Below are positions 33,956 to 44,740 of a DNA stretch of 64,000 bases, piece by piece (the stretch's first letter is position 1; the number at the start of each line of letters is the position of its first letter). The position numbers and the translations under genes were made by a program. The notes beneath the pieces are model-generated. The model was given only the letters and a program-made list of their open reading frames with translations. It searched no databases and was not told the DNA's origin. The stretch is from Ariolimax columbianus (taxonomy: Eukaryota; Mollusca; Gastropoda; Stylommatophora; Arionidae), in NCBI GenBank assembly GCA_036924085.1, contig JAVGWX010000007.1, positions 68,024,185 to 68,088,184 of the forward strand, in the 5' to 3' direction.

Positions 33956-34687
33956 ATCTCGAGGTCCAAGTTCAATACACCAGTTTATGTTGAGTGTTTA
34001 TAAATGTAGACTAGAGTGAGATAGACCTAACCTCTTCAGCCAAAATGCAAACAGACAGTGAACTTCTATTTTGATTGCCCTCTGTTATTTTTGTTTTTCT
34101 TCCTAGTTGAAAAAAAAGCCCCGTGCTAGACCAACACTGTATGTTTGCGAACGTGAGTGTTCTGGAAACTGAGCGTAAATGGCTTTCTCGAGTTACGCAA
34201 AAGTGGCCACGTCGCAAACAAATCCAATGTCCCACAATTCTAACAAGTGCCAAGAACACCCAACATCTCCCACAGTTGACGCAATTCTACCAGAACCTTG
34301 TCATATGCGTATTTTTTTCTACTGTTTCTTTCCTGTTATCATGAAGCTGCGATAGAAGAGACAACTGCTGTAGTGTATAGAGGAAACAGCTCCTAGTGAT
34401 CGATAGCGTTATTTGTATTTGGGGGGGGGGGGGGGGTGAGAAACCAAATCCTTCCTTCGCAAGGCCGCAGTAGCTTGCTCATTTTTGTCAAAAGCGGCAG
34501 AAATACGTGAATTCTGTCAACAGCAGCGCTTCTGTCTTGGCATTTCAGCTGCTTCTGGTTTTGACAAAATAACTGCATGTGTTTGTCCTATCAACACGTG
34601 GTATCGAGGTTACGTTACTTACCTCCTTCGTCAGTCGTACACAGGTTTTCACTGTAACGTTCTTTCCCTCATCCACAAACCATATTT
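33956..34687. other. Unassigned, with a 16-G run
   Basis: Homopolymer G at 34421-34436. No gene recognised. Confidence 0.4.
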
Positions 34688-34860
34688 TTATTCATTTACT
34701 CAGGAACGAGTAGCCGAATGGTTTCGATGCCTGCCTGTCGACAAGGAGGGCCGCTGTTCAAATCCCCGGTACAGCATATGTTGTTTTTCTCTTGGGAGTG
34801 AAGTAAACAAACATAGCTAGCATACGACGTGGTGACAGCAGTGGGGAAGCGGCCAGTAGT
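34688..34860 (+). mobile_element. tRNA-like SINE head
   Basis: A box-A-like GTAGCCGAATGGTTTCGATG is followed by GGCCGCTGTTCAAATCCCCG, which contains a good box B (GTTCAAATCCC). The cloverleaf stems are imperfect and more non-tRNA sequence follows, so a SINE head is likelier than a functional tRNA gene. No second copy seen here. Confidence 0.4.
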
Positions 34861-35071
34861 CCTCAGCCTTAAAACCCCTCAACTACCCGACAAATGGGAA
34901 AAAGCACTAGGACAGTTTTTTTGTATTTTTTTTTTGGTTCTTTACTGCAAGTATTTATAAAACCTCGCCCAAGTGATCCCAGTATACACAGATTTGGTCT
35001 GCTGTTTTCTTCTTTTCCTGTCGCAAGAGGCGGCTGAACATGATTGTGTCTGGGACTGGCAACCTTATCAT
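34861..35071. other. Unassigned sequence
   Basis: Nothing recognisable. Confidence 0.4.
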
Positions 35072-35448
35072 GTTATTGTGCGCCCTGAAAAGGACGTTAA
35101 GTGGCAGATTGTTGTAGCTTTCCTTAAATCCCGAGTGTGCTGATGAAGGTGGACAGGGGTCCTCCAGGCGGTTGTGCTATGTTTTATATTTGGCTTCATA
35201 TCCGTGTCATCCACTACTACGTTGATTCATGACCTCGTTAGCCAGGATGTCATGAAAACAACCATTTTTTTTTCAACGAGGACTACGGGGAAGTTGAGGT
35301 GCTGGATTTGGCCAGTATATTTTGCGTGACCCTGACTAACATGTCTGATCAGTATATTTTTGCGTGACCTTGACTAACATGTCTGATCAGTAAGTGCTGC
35401 CTGACCAGACGTTAGTCTTCATCCCCCCCCCCCCCCCCCCCCCCCCCC
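35072..35448 (-). mobile_element. Family-3 copy ending in a 26-C run
   Basis: GTGCGCCCTGAAAAGGACGT at the left, TTTGGCTTCATATCCGTGTC in the middle, two to three subrepeats, GACGTTAGTCTTCATC, then 26 C (35423-35448). In sense orientation the G run is the 5' end. The terminal AAC tail is missing. Confidence 0.88.
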
Positions 35449-35639
35449 GCCCTATCATGTAAATGCTATTGCAATGAAACCGCATTGAAAAATACTGGAA
35501 TCAGGTTTTCCAGAATGCTCGCTAGAGTGAGCCAAATGCCGAGTTGGAATTATGATTCAACAAATGGACGCGGAAAGTAGTATTATTGTTATATATAAAA
35601 CCATCACAGTGGTACCACCCAATGCTAGAGGTACACAGA

Positions 35640-35870
35640 GAAGATAAGTGTTTGCATAAGTTTGATCTTAGTTTTAAGTAAAATGTTTATGTCTTTCCAC
35701 AATGGTTTCAGAGTGATGATGATCGCTTTTGTCTGTGCAGACCCTTTTGTGTAACTCTGTCGATCTGTTTGCCATCTGTATTGATGATGTCATTGAATCA
35801 ACTCTTGTTGTTCGTCATTAGTTGTGTCTTTGCATGGTTTATTTCCATGCCATAATTCCACTATGTGATA
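35640..35870 (-). pseudogene. Reverse-transcriptase fragment (non-LTR, separate lineage)
   Basis: On the minus strand: YGMEINHAKTQLMTNNKS, FNDIINTDGKQIDRVTQKG, a frame change, then IIITLKPLWKDINILLKTKI and KLMQTLI. The G-x-x-x-N-x-x-K-T block and the following hydrophobic blocks are the region after the RT catalytic core in endonuclease/RT LINEs. Too short and shifted to be active. Confidence 0.65.
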
Positions 35871-35949
35871 GCACGGCGGGTAGTTAAGGTTGTAGCTCTT
35901 GTTCATCTACACCACAGCGATACGTAGGTTTGTGATCGTATACTCACCT

Positions 35950-36945
35950 ATAATTAAACAAGAAATATCTTGCTCGGAAATATCTCAAACTAAAACTACA
36001 TCTACTAGAAATACCACACATTGAAATATCTTGCACGAAAATATCTTACACGGAAACATCTTACACTGAAATATCTCAAACTGAAATATCTTACAACGAA
36101 TGTCCTGCACTGAAATCGCTTACACTGAAATATCTAACAATGAAATATCTTACAATGAAATATCCTACACTGAAATCGCTTACACTGAAATATCGTACAA
36201 TGAAATATCTTACAATGAAATACCCTACACTCAAATAACTTACACTGAAATATCTTACAATGAAATATCCTACACTGAAATATATTACAGTGAAATATCG
36301 TACAATGAAATATCCTACACTGAAATATCTTACAATGAAATGCCCTACACTGACATAACTTACACTGAAATATCTTACAATGAAATATCCTACACTGAAA
36401 TATATTACAGTGAAATATCGTACAATGAAATATCTTACAATGAAATATCCTACACTGAAATAGCTTACACTGAAATATCTTACACTGAAATACCTTACAA
36501 TGAAATATCTTACTATGAAATATCTTGCACTGAAATATCTCACTATGAAATATCTTGCACTGAAATATCTCACTCACAAAATATCTCACACTGAAATATC
36601 TTACACTTAAATATTTTACATAAGAAATATTGCATACTTACACAGAAAATATCTCATACAGAAAATATCTGACCCTGAAATATCACACACAGAAAATATA
36701 TCACACTGAAATATCTGACACTGAAATATATGACACTGAAATATCTCACACTGAAAATATATCACACTGAAAATATCTCACACAGAAAATATCTCACACC
36801 GAAATATCTCACACAGAAAATATCTCACACTGAAATATCTCACACTGAAATATCTCACGCAGAAAATATCTCACACTGAAATATCTCACACTGAAAATAT
36901 CTCACACTGAAATATCTCACACTGAAATATCTTATACCTTATTCC
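35950..36945 (+). repeat. 15-bp satellite-like array, about 65 units
   Basis: Unit TGAAATATCTTACAC with a regional change. 36060-36520 is dominated by TTACAATG/CCTACACTG units and 36560-36940 by CTCACAC units with GAAAATATC (16-bp) variants. Because 15 is a multiple of 3 and the unit lacks stops, both strands stay open in the left part; these are not genes. It abuts the transposon complex at 37016. Confidence 0.95.
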
Positions 36946-37027
36946 CGACAACAGTGCGTTCTATGGGACTAAATTGATATTTTGTATTACAACCAAGTGT
37001 ATCTAAATATTTTATAAATCCACATTT

Positions 37028-37335
37028 CTGTAACTTAACTAGAGAAGAGCAAGTCATCATCTTCAGACTGAGAACTGGGCAAAACAGACTCAAGGGTAAT
37101 CTTTACAACAAAATTAGTATTGGGACAGTTGACAAGTGTCCATGTGGGGAGCATATTATGATCGTGGAACACATCCTCCAATGCTGCACGCTCACACAGG
37201 AAAAGAGAGAACAATACTGGCCTCGCAGGACAGATATGAGACAAAAGCTGTATAGAGATAAAACAGCCTTACAAACAACGGTGTCCTTTGTAAGTGAAAC
37301 CGGGACCTTGATCTGAGGATGAACGAAAAAGAAAA
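37028..37335 (+). mobile_element. LINE-A copy: intact C-terminal tail, with target duplication
   Basis: A short 5'-truncated copy flanked by AAATCCACATTT at 37016-37027 and 37336-37347 (12 bp, perfect). Its frame is open to the stop: LTREEQVIIFRLRTGQNR, LKGNLYNKISIGTVDKC, PCGEHIMIVEHILQCC, QEKREQYWPRRTDMRQK, SETGTLI. The CPC..H..C knuckle is intact, making this the best reference for the family. The 3' end is GGATGAACGAAAAAGAAAA. It is inserted in the DNA transposon that follows. Confidence 0.93.
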
Positions 37336-37336
37336 A

Positions 37337-38507
37337 AATCCACATTTATCACGTAGGCAAAGCAAGACTATAGTATTACATACTTGGACGAATCCTGGGT
37401 CAATGCTCACCACACCTATGGTAAAGAATAGCAATCAGTTGAGAGTGAACAGAAAAAAACAAATTCCAAGCAGCAAAATGCAGCGCATTATACTAACGTG
37501 TGTAGGAAGTAGTGAATAAGGACTTGTCCATGACGCTGAACTTATTTTCAAAATAAAAAGTACCGACAGTAGAGACTATCACAATTAAATGAATGGACGA
37601 GCGCATGAGCTGCAGTGGTCAGCGACCCATAGCTGACTGCTAGCGTCAGGGCCAGCAAAATAGAGCTGCCAAGACCCTTCTACACCTCCACGCGGTGATC
37701 CTGGATAACAGGCTGCAACAGAGCAGACTGGCTAAGGAGAAGGGATCGAAGAGGGAATGCTAACCCGGTACTAAAAAATGATTGCTGAAGTCGGATGTGT
37801 TGGACCGAAAGGTGCAAATATCGCAGTCAAGCTGTGAACTACAACACAACGCATTCCGTTCTCTGTACTACATTCTGCTACTTAAGCCCATTTAGGGTTT
37901 GGTAGCGGGAGATTGGGAACGAACGAAGCCAAGCCAAGCCAAATGAATGGACACATTTTCCGGCACTGGATGACGAATGATCTGCTTCCAATTCTGGATA
38001 GACCGCCATGCCTAGTAATGGATAATACATCTTATCACAATGCAGTATCAGAGGAAGACAAAGTGCCAACTGCATCAAATACAAAAGCTCAAATTAGGAA
38101 ATGGCTAGGTAAGGGAAAAGTGAATTTTCACGATACGTATTTAAAACCCGAGTTGTTTGCAGCTTGTGAGGAAAATAAATAAGACAAAGGTGTATCATAT
38201 TGACAAAATCATTGAAGAGTACGGTCACACTTGTCTATGACTACCTGCATATTATGCGCATCTAAACCCTTTAGAGCTTGTGTGGACTAAAGTCAAAGCA
38301 CAAGTTGCCGAACAGAAAAGGACATTTAAAATGTGTGGTGTTGAAGTGCCGACACGCGAGTGCCTTACAAAAATAGACATTCAGTTCTGGAAGAAGTGTG
38401 TTGAACATATGCTCCAGGAAGAAAAACAGTACATGCAACGATATGGATAAAAATGTGTCCAACCAGTAACATTTAGCAACCTCTCTGAATCGACAGATTC
38501 GGAATGA
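37337..38507 (+). pseudogene. IS630/Tc1/mariner-superfamily transposase, broken by insertions
   Basis: A cut-and-paste transposase whose catalytic triad can be read: ITYLDESWVNAHHTYGKE with the first D at 37387-37389; CLVMDNTSYHN with the second D at 38021-38023; and LPAYYAHLNPLELVW with the acidic third residue, E, at 38274-38276. Between the first two lie GLVHDAELIFKIKSTDSRDY and MNGHIFRHWMTNDLLP, and the protein ends in an acidic SESTDSE tail at 38507. Damage includes frameshifts near 37430 and 38175, a TGA in front of the third motif (probably CGA to TGA by CpG decay), a TAA at 37586-37588, and a SINE-2 insertion at 37599-37940. The N-terminal DNA-binding part and terminal inverted repeats were not found. 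Confidence 0.87.
37599..37940 (+). mobile_element. SINE-2 copy inside the transposase, with target duplication
   Basis: Bounded by AAATGAATGGAC at 37587-37598 and 37941-37952 (12 bp, perfect). Landmarks: GCGCATGAGCTGCAGTGGTC, CTCCACGCGGTGATCCTGGA, the core GAAGTCGGATGTGTTGGACC, ATTGGGAACGAACGAAGCC. Removing it rejoins the transposase reading frame on both sides. Confidence 0.96.
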
Positions 38508-39109
38508 TTAATATTATCTTTTGTGGACATACTCATTAGATGACTTGGATAAATTAGCGTATTTTTATCAAAGCAATTAAGTGTACATACAATGAAAACA
38601 AATACATTACAATATTCAAATGTTTTAAGCAACATAAATTGATACAACATTGGCGTCTAATGATGACCGAAGGGCTGTACTAACTATTACATATTGGTGC
38701 CATTTTTGCGATTGTACATAACGGGAAAAAGAAACAATCCGTTGATCTATAAAGACATAAAGGAGATACGCCTATGAACAAATGACGACGAGAAATTAAG
38801 TTGTCTACTGTAAAATCTTAAATTTAATGCCATTTCTTTGCAATGGTCCTAACAGACCAAAGGAATTCGCCGATTTGCAAAATTCTTAACATCTATGGAC
38901 TAAATAATATCAATGTTTTAGTGGCATGGATATTATAAAGCTGCATGCTAAAAATCATTTGGATATGACATGCAGTTTTTAAAAAAAAAAATTGCTTCGG
39001 ATCATATTCATGAATTAAAAGACGAACTATACTAAACGACACACTTGATAGAAGCGGTTGGAGATCCATTTTCGCAAACGCAAACCGACAAGGCACCTGA
39101 TGATGATGA

Positions 39110-39111
<2 letters not shown>
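38508..39111. other. Unassigned AT-rich sequence
   Basis: Probably the 3' flank of the transposon. No terminal inverted repeat recognised. Confidence 0.4.
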
Positions 39112-39200
<89 letters not shown>

Positions 39201-39210
39201 GAGAAAGAGA
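39112..39210. repeat. (TA)n-(GA)n compound microsatellite
   Basis: About 58 bp of TA followed by about 45 bp of GA with few interruptions. Confidence 0.95.
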
Positions 39211-39440
39211 GAGAGCATGTCCTTTGCAGAACGTCGCTCTCCTAACAACCGACCTAATTTGTTTACTAGCCAGTTTTCTTCAGTATCCAGCTTCTTTAGG
39301 GTTTTTGTATTTTTCTTTCTCGCTATCAAGGACACTTTCAGCGACTTTTTTTGTAGAATTTTAGTTCGAAGGATTCACTCTTCTTCTTTAGTGTTTGAGT
39401 GGTTGTCCATGTCTTGCTTCCATACGTTGCCACTGAGGAG
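39205..39440 (-). pseudogene. Reverse-transcriptase C-terminal fragment
   Basis: Minus strand: TYGSKTWTTTQTLKKK, then after a frame change SLKVSLIARKKNTKTLKKLD and TEENWLVNKLGRLLGERRS. This resembles the Y-x-S-E-T-W-T-L and L-K-V-S-W-x-x-R-K-T-N blocks near the C-terminus of endonuclease/RT LINE proteins. It is cut by the (GA)n microsatellite at its downstream end. Confidence 0.55.
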
Positions 39441-39532
39441 ATACATGTCCTCGGGATCATTATTTTTGTCAATTTCTAAAGAGTTCTTCCATATGTTTTT
39501 TTCATTTTAATTAACTTCTGCAATGTCATTGG

Positions 39533-39534
<2 letters not shown>

Positions 39535-39571
<37 letters not shown>

Positions 39572-39600
39572 AACACAAAAACACACATGCACGAACGCAC
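39535..39600. repeat. (TA)n-(CA)n microsatellite
   Basis: About 13 TA units, then CACA/AACA and GCAC units. Confidence 0.93.
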
Positions 39601-39837
39601 GCACGCACGTTGCGAGTACTTTAAACAATTAATTACACGATTAATCGTTCAAACTTATTTTTTTTTTAAATTGACATAATGTAGTTCTGAAACCAGTTAC
39701 TATATTCAGTGTCTCATACAACTAGCTCGTTACTACGTGTATCTCTGTAGCCATGTATTATTCTATCCACTAGCATACCAACACATGCCCTCGCGCAACC
39801 ATTCAGCACTGTGGTATTACCAGTCAAACAACTATTC

Positions 39838-39995
39838 TTCTTCTTCTTCTGTGTTCGTTCTCAATCTCCTGCTACGAAGTCCTGAACAGAGTTTTGCAAT
39901 GTAGTCCGTAGAACGGAATGCGTTGTATCGCTAGTTTACAGTTTGACTGTGATATTTGCACCTTTCGGTCCGACACATCCGTCTTCGACAGGAAA
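39838..39995 (-). mobile_element. SINE-2 3' fragment
   Basis: (CTT)n tail at the left, GTTCGTTCTCAATCTCCTGC, ACGGAATGCGTTGTATCGC, TTTGCACCTTTCGGTCCGAC (the core complement) and the end at CGTCTTCGACAGG. Confidence 0.78.
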
Positions 39996-40574
39996 CAACT
40001 ATTCAATCACTCGAAACATGAACTTACTAGCCCTACCTCTGATAGACACATTTGCTATATTTTCTTGTTTCTATTTATGGAATGTCCCAGGCCTGTCTAC
40101 AATGAGTTTCACCATTACCAGCACTCACCTAACGGCCCATGAATTTATTCATTCATTCCCAATCCATTAACGACTCGTATGACTGGCCTCTAACACCCGG
40201 GGCTGGGATCCACAAAAGCATGGCTAACTATAAACAACAACTTGGGCGCATGCACTCGCTCTGGCTGACTCGTGGCTTTGAGGGTTAGTGGCGTGAGTCA
40301 GCTGTACATTAGATTTGAAGTGCCCTATTCGTTTGGGTAGAATGATAAAAACTGGAATATTAAATTAATGCCATTTGTATTTTACGTTTTCAACAATGTT
40401 CCCCTTTTCTTCAATGATTGAAGATGGTACATTCAACTGGTCTTCAGCTGGTGTAAGTAGAGGCAGGATGGTCGATCAGCTATAAGCCGGAGTATCATGA
40501 CAAAGATAGAAATCTGAGTCATCTGTAGAGAAAGGTGAGAGAAGATAGGAGTGCGACAGTAGTAGAGAGAAGGA
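39996..40574. other. Unassigned sequence
   Basis: Nothing recognisable. Confidence 0.4.
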
Positions 40575-42085
40575 TTATGTGAAGTAACAATGAGAGAAGA
40601 GGAATATGAAGTAAGGATGGGAGTAGAAGAATATGTGAAGTAACAATGAGAGAAGAGGAATATGAAGTAAGGATGGGAGTAGAGGAATATGAAGTAAGGA
40701 TGGGAGTAGAGGAATATGAAGTAAGGATGGGAGTAGAGGAATATGAAGTAAGGATGGGAGTAGAAGAATATGTGAAGTAACAATGAGAGAAGAGGAATAT
40801 GAAGTAAGGATGGGAGTAGAAGAATATGTGAAGTAACAATGAGAGAAGAGGAATATGAAGTAAGGATGGGAGTAGAGGAATATGAAGTAAGGATGGGAGT
40901 AGAGGAATATGAAGTAAGGATGGGAGTAGAGGAATATGAAGTAAGGATGGGAGTAGAAGAATATGTGAAGTAACAATGAGAGAAGAGGAATATGAAGTAA
41001 GGATGGGAGTAGAGGAATATGAAATAAGGATGGGAGTAGAGGAATATAAAGTAAGGATGGGAGTAGAGGAATATGTGAAGTAACAATGAGAGAAGAGAAA
41101 TATGTGAAGTAACAATGAGAGAAGAGGAATATGTGAAGTAACAATGAGAGAAGAGGAATATGTGAAGTAACAATGAGAGAAGAGTAATATGTGAAGTAAC
41201 AATGAGAGAAGAGAAATATGAAGTAAGGATGGGAGTAGAGGAATATGTGAAGTAACAATGAGAGAAGAGGAATATGTGAAGTAACAATGAGAGAAGAGTA
41301 ATATGTGAAGTAACAATGAGAGGAGAGGAATATGTGAAGTAACAATGAGAGAAGAGAAATATGAAGTAAGGATGGGAGTAGAGGAATATGTGAAGTAACA
41401 ATGAGAGAAGAGGAATATGTGAAGTAACAATGAGAGAAGAGGAATATGTGAAGTAACAATGAGAGAAGAGAAATATGTGAAGTAACAATGAGAGAAGAGG
41501 AATATGAAGTAAGGATGGCAGTAGAGGAATATGTGAAGTAACAATGAGAGAAGAGAAATATGTGAAGTAACAATGAGAGAAGAGAAATATGTGAAGTAAC
41601 AATGAGAGAAGAGAAATATGTGAAGTAACAATGAGAGAAGAGAAATATGTGAAGTAACAATGAGAGAAGAGGAATATGTGAAGTAACAATGAGAGAAGAG
41701 GAATATGTGAAGTAACAATGAGAGAAGAGGAATATGTGAAGTAACAATGAGAGAAGAGGAATATGTGAAGTAACAATGAGAGAAGAGGAATATGTGAAGT
41801 AACAATGAGAGAAGAGGAATATGTGAAGTAACAATGAGAGAAGAGGAATATGAAGTAAGGATGGCAGTAGAGGAATATGTGAAGTAACAATGAGAGAAGA
41901 GAAATATGTGAAGTAACAATGAGAGAAGAGGAATATGTGAAGTAACAATGAGAGAAGAGGAATATGTGAAGTAACAATGAGAGAAGAGGAATATGAAGTA
42001 AGGATGGCAGTAGAGGAATATGTGAAGTAACAATGAGAGAAGAGAAATATGTGAAGTAACAATGTGAGAGTAGGAATACTCAATA
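40575..42085 (+). repeat. Two-unit minisatellite, about 1.5 kb
   Basis: Two related units: a 29-bp unit (GAAGTAACAATGAGAGAAGA plus GGAATATGT) and a 27-bp unit (GAAGTAAGGATGGGAGTAGA plus GGAATAT). The left third is rich in the 27-mer; the right is mostly 29-mer with scattered 27-mers. Neither unit has a stop on the minus strand, and 29 is not a multiple of 3, so all three minus frames stay open for about 500 codons. These frames are artefacts. Confidence 0.97.
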
Positions 42086-42429
42086 ATTTGCTAAGTAACC
42101 TATTCTATTGAACCATTGTCGTCCAAGTACGATAACAAAGATTAATGACATAAAACCATTTCGAGTACATATACATTGATATAAAATTCATATTCATAAC
42201 ATTAATATAACAAATACTGCAATTTCATATTTAGCTAACAGGCACGACGATATAACTATAACTTATCATTGTAGAAAATAATATGCAACATCATACAACT
42301 AAAGCAACAACATTATATAATTAAAATAATAATAATATAAATAATAATAATATAAATAATAATGAATAATATGCTATCCATTCTTGGAATTACATGGGAC
42401 AGTGACAAATGCAGAGGTGTACTCTCGCA
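42086..42429. other. Unassigned AT-rich sequence
   Basis: Includes an ATAATAATAT run near 42325-42370. Confidence 0.5.
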
Positions 42430-42775
42430 CTTGTCTTCCAAGCATGGTCTACTGGTCTACTTAGGCAGTGAAGACTACGATGGCTTGGTCATGATCGTCG
42501 CATGAAAGATGGCCGCATTCCCAAAAGATATCCTCTACGGACAGTTGGCGAATGGCACGAGAACAGTCAGCCGACCACAATCGAGGTTCAAAGATGTGTG
42601 CAAGCCTGATATGAAGGATCTGGACATGAATCTGACATCCTGGTAAGATGAAGCTGCAAACCGATCCCGGTGGAGATGTACCCTGAATGGCCAGCTCACG
42701 CTTGGTGAAGCGAAGCTCTTGCAACACATAGAAGTGAAAAGACAACGCCGCAAGGAGAAATACAACAAAAGCTAA
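42430..42775 (+). pseudogene. Reverse-transcriptase C-terminal fragment (craniform tail type)
   Basis: Plus strand, with one frame change near 42525: LRWLGHDRRMKDGRIPK, then ILYGQLANGTRTVSRPQSRF, KDVCKPDMKDLDMNLTSW, stop, DEAANRSRWRCTLNGQLT and LLQHIEVKRQRRKEKYNKS to a stop. The W-L-G-H, R-x-x-x-x-x-K-D and R-S-x-W-R blocks follow the layout of the C-terminal end of endonuclease/RT LINEs. The label refers only to this conserved tail. Two lesions make it a pseudogene. Confidence 0.72.
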
Positions 42776-44224
42776 AGTATACATTTTGTTGTTGTTGTTA
42801 TAATTGTTTTCCCACTCCAAGTCATATCATCATATAGTCAGTCATGACTGAAAGGGCCTAATAATAATAAAAATAACATAAGTATTCTATGTGTGGTCAT
42901 GTTGTGGCATGAAATCATGCCTAGTAGGTCTTCTCGCCTGCAGCCTACATCAAAGCACGTATGTGCTCAGTAGTTGTATTTCATATATGTTATTTGAATC
43001 TACAACAAAGAAGCTGTCAGTCGTATACACTAATTAGTCGCCTGAGGGGGCAGTGGTCTTACTCAGTTCTCCGGGTCCATGGATTCACACTAGATGACAT
43101 TTACATTAATGATACATATTGTTCATTAATAAACAAAACAATAAATAGACAAAGCAGACAACTAAAGAAAATAGTGACGACTAGGAAGGCACTGATAAAC
43201 CCTGGTAAAATATATCCACCAAACAACAAAAAATAAAATGTAGTAACAGGCACTCGGGAATGTTACGCTAATCTTTCTTACGTGTCTTTCCTACACCGTT
43301 TCGCACTGTCAACTGTAGGTAATTCTTCGACTATGGAGTGGCTATTTCTTGCCACTTTTATATTGTTTGGTGTAGATGGTTTTCTGAGTGCTGAAACTAC
43401 ACTTGTCTTTGCGATCTTTGTTTAGAAGTAGATCAGTCTCCGAGTTGTCCCCCGTGTTTCCCAGACAACTAAAGCCAAGTTACAAATGTGACCATATCAC
43501 ATCCAACATTTTGTAGTATTCTTCCAACCAATTACCAGGGTACTCATAAAAAACAGTGCGAATCACAAGAGACTGACTAATCAATAAACAAACTTTGCCG
43601 AGTTCAAAGCCCAAACAATAAAACATTATTGCTCCTATGGGCTTCTGAAATCCCGCTATTGATTTTGTTCAGGGGCTGGAGGGTTATGAAGAGGGTTGCG
43701 GGGAAAAGATCGTTACATGAAATGAAACGAAGAGACTGAAGATATATTATTTAGATGGGGAGACTTGGAGTCGAATGAGCAATCAGACACTAGACAACAC
43801 GGACTTGTCTTGCCAACAATAAAGTAGATATCTGCACAGTCATTGGTATCTCTGTAAAGCCAATCAGAAGTTATGACAAACCAAAATCTGGGGAGTTTTT
43901 ATTTCGACTGTCAAGAATGGTACGAGTGTTATAAACAATTCATTCTCAATAACCAGAAAAGGAGAGTTTCCAACATAATGTGTCAAAAGCAGCCATTTCA
44001 CAATATTTCAGAATTTCCAAGATTCTCTGATTCAAAAGGTGCATTCCAAGTAATATGATTACAATATTGACAATCTTTTATTTGTATCCTTATTAGTACA
44101 CATACGCGTACATTTACTTGTATTATGTTTACAGTGTTTTACAAATGTTGATGGATTTTAAAACTTGAAATAAAAACTTGTCATTAAAAACAAATTCTTT
44201 AATTACTTAACAAACTAAAGTGAA
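42776..44224. other. Unassigned sequence
   Basis: About 1.4 kb with no recognisable gene. Open frames at 42961-43236 and 43873-44058 have no family features. Confidence 0.35.
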
Positions 44225-44500
44225 GCATTGCTGTTGTTGTTGATTGTCCACAATGAGAAAGTATACTCTCTTGTGCATTACTGAAAAGGGATTAATATGA
44301 CAGGTTGTAGTTGCTTTCCTCACATCCCGAGCGTGCTGATGAAGGTGGAACGGGGTCCTACAGGCGCGTGAGCTATGCTTAACTTTATCTGCGTGTTGCT
44401 CACTACTACGCGGATCACGTCGATCCCCCACCTAGTTAGCCAGGCTGACCCTCACACGACATCCTGGTCAGTACGTTATGCCTGACCGGACTAGCAACTT
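44225..44500 (-). mobile_element. Family-3 copy
   Basis: CTGTTGTTGTTG at the left is the sense tail; then CACAATGAGAAAGTATACTC, GAGCGTGCTGATGAAGGTGG and CTTAACTTTATCTGCGTG. The right part is degraded after GTACGTTATGCCTGACCGG. Confidence 0.8.
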
Positions 44501-44545
44501 AGTTCCCAATATAATATATATTTATATATATAAAGGCGGGAGAAT

Positions 44546-44549
44546 GATG

Positions 44550-44600
<51 letters not shown>
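44546..44600. repeat. (GA)n microsatellite
   Basis: About 26 GA units. Confidence 0.95.
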
Positions 44601-44604
<4 letters not shown>

Positions 44605-44740
44605 ACATATCGGACACTAAATATGCTCATTTAAAAAAAATATATATACATTGCCTATAAGTCACAAATATATAATGACAATCGGCTAAAGAACCTACCC
44701 GACCTTTGAGCCGGGAAAATACAAGTACCGTAGGTTTGAA

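Noticed and set aside
36091..36594. Open frames of 150-164 codons on both strands
   Set aside because: They are due to a 15-bp stop-free repeat.
40433..42083. Three overlapping minus-strand frames of about 500 codons
   Set aside because: They are produced by a stop-free 27/29-bp minisatellite; the translation is a cyclic repeat with no domain.
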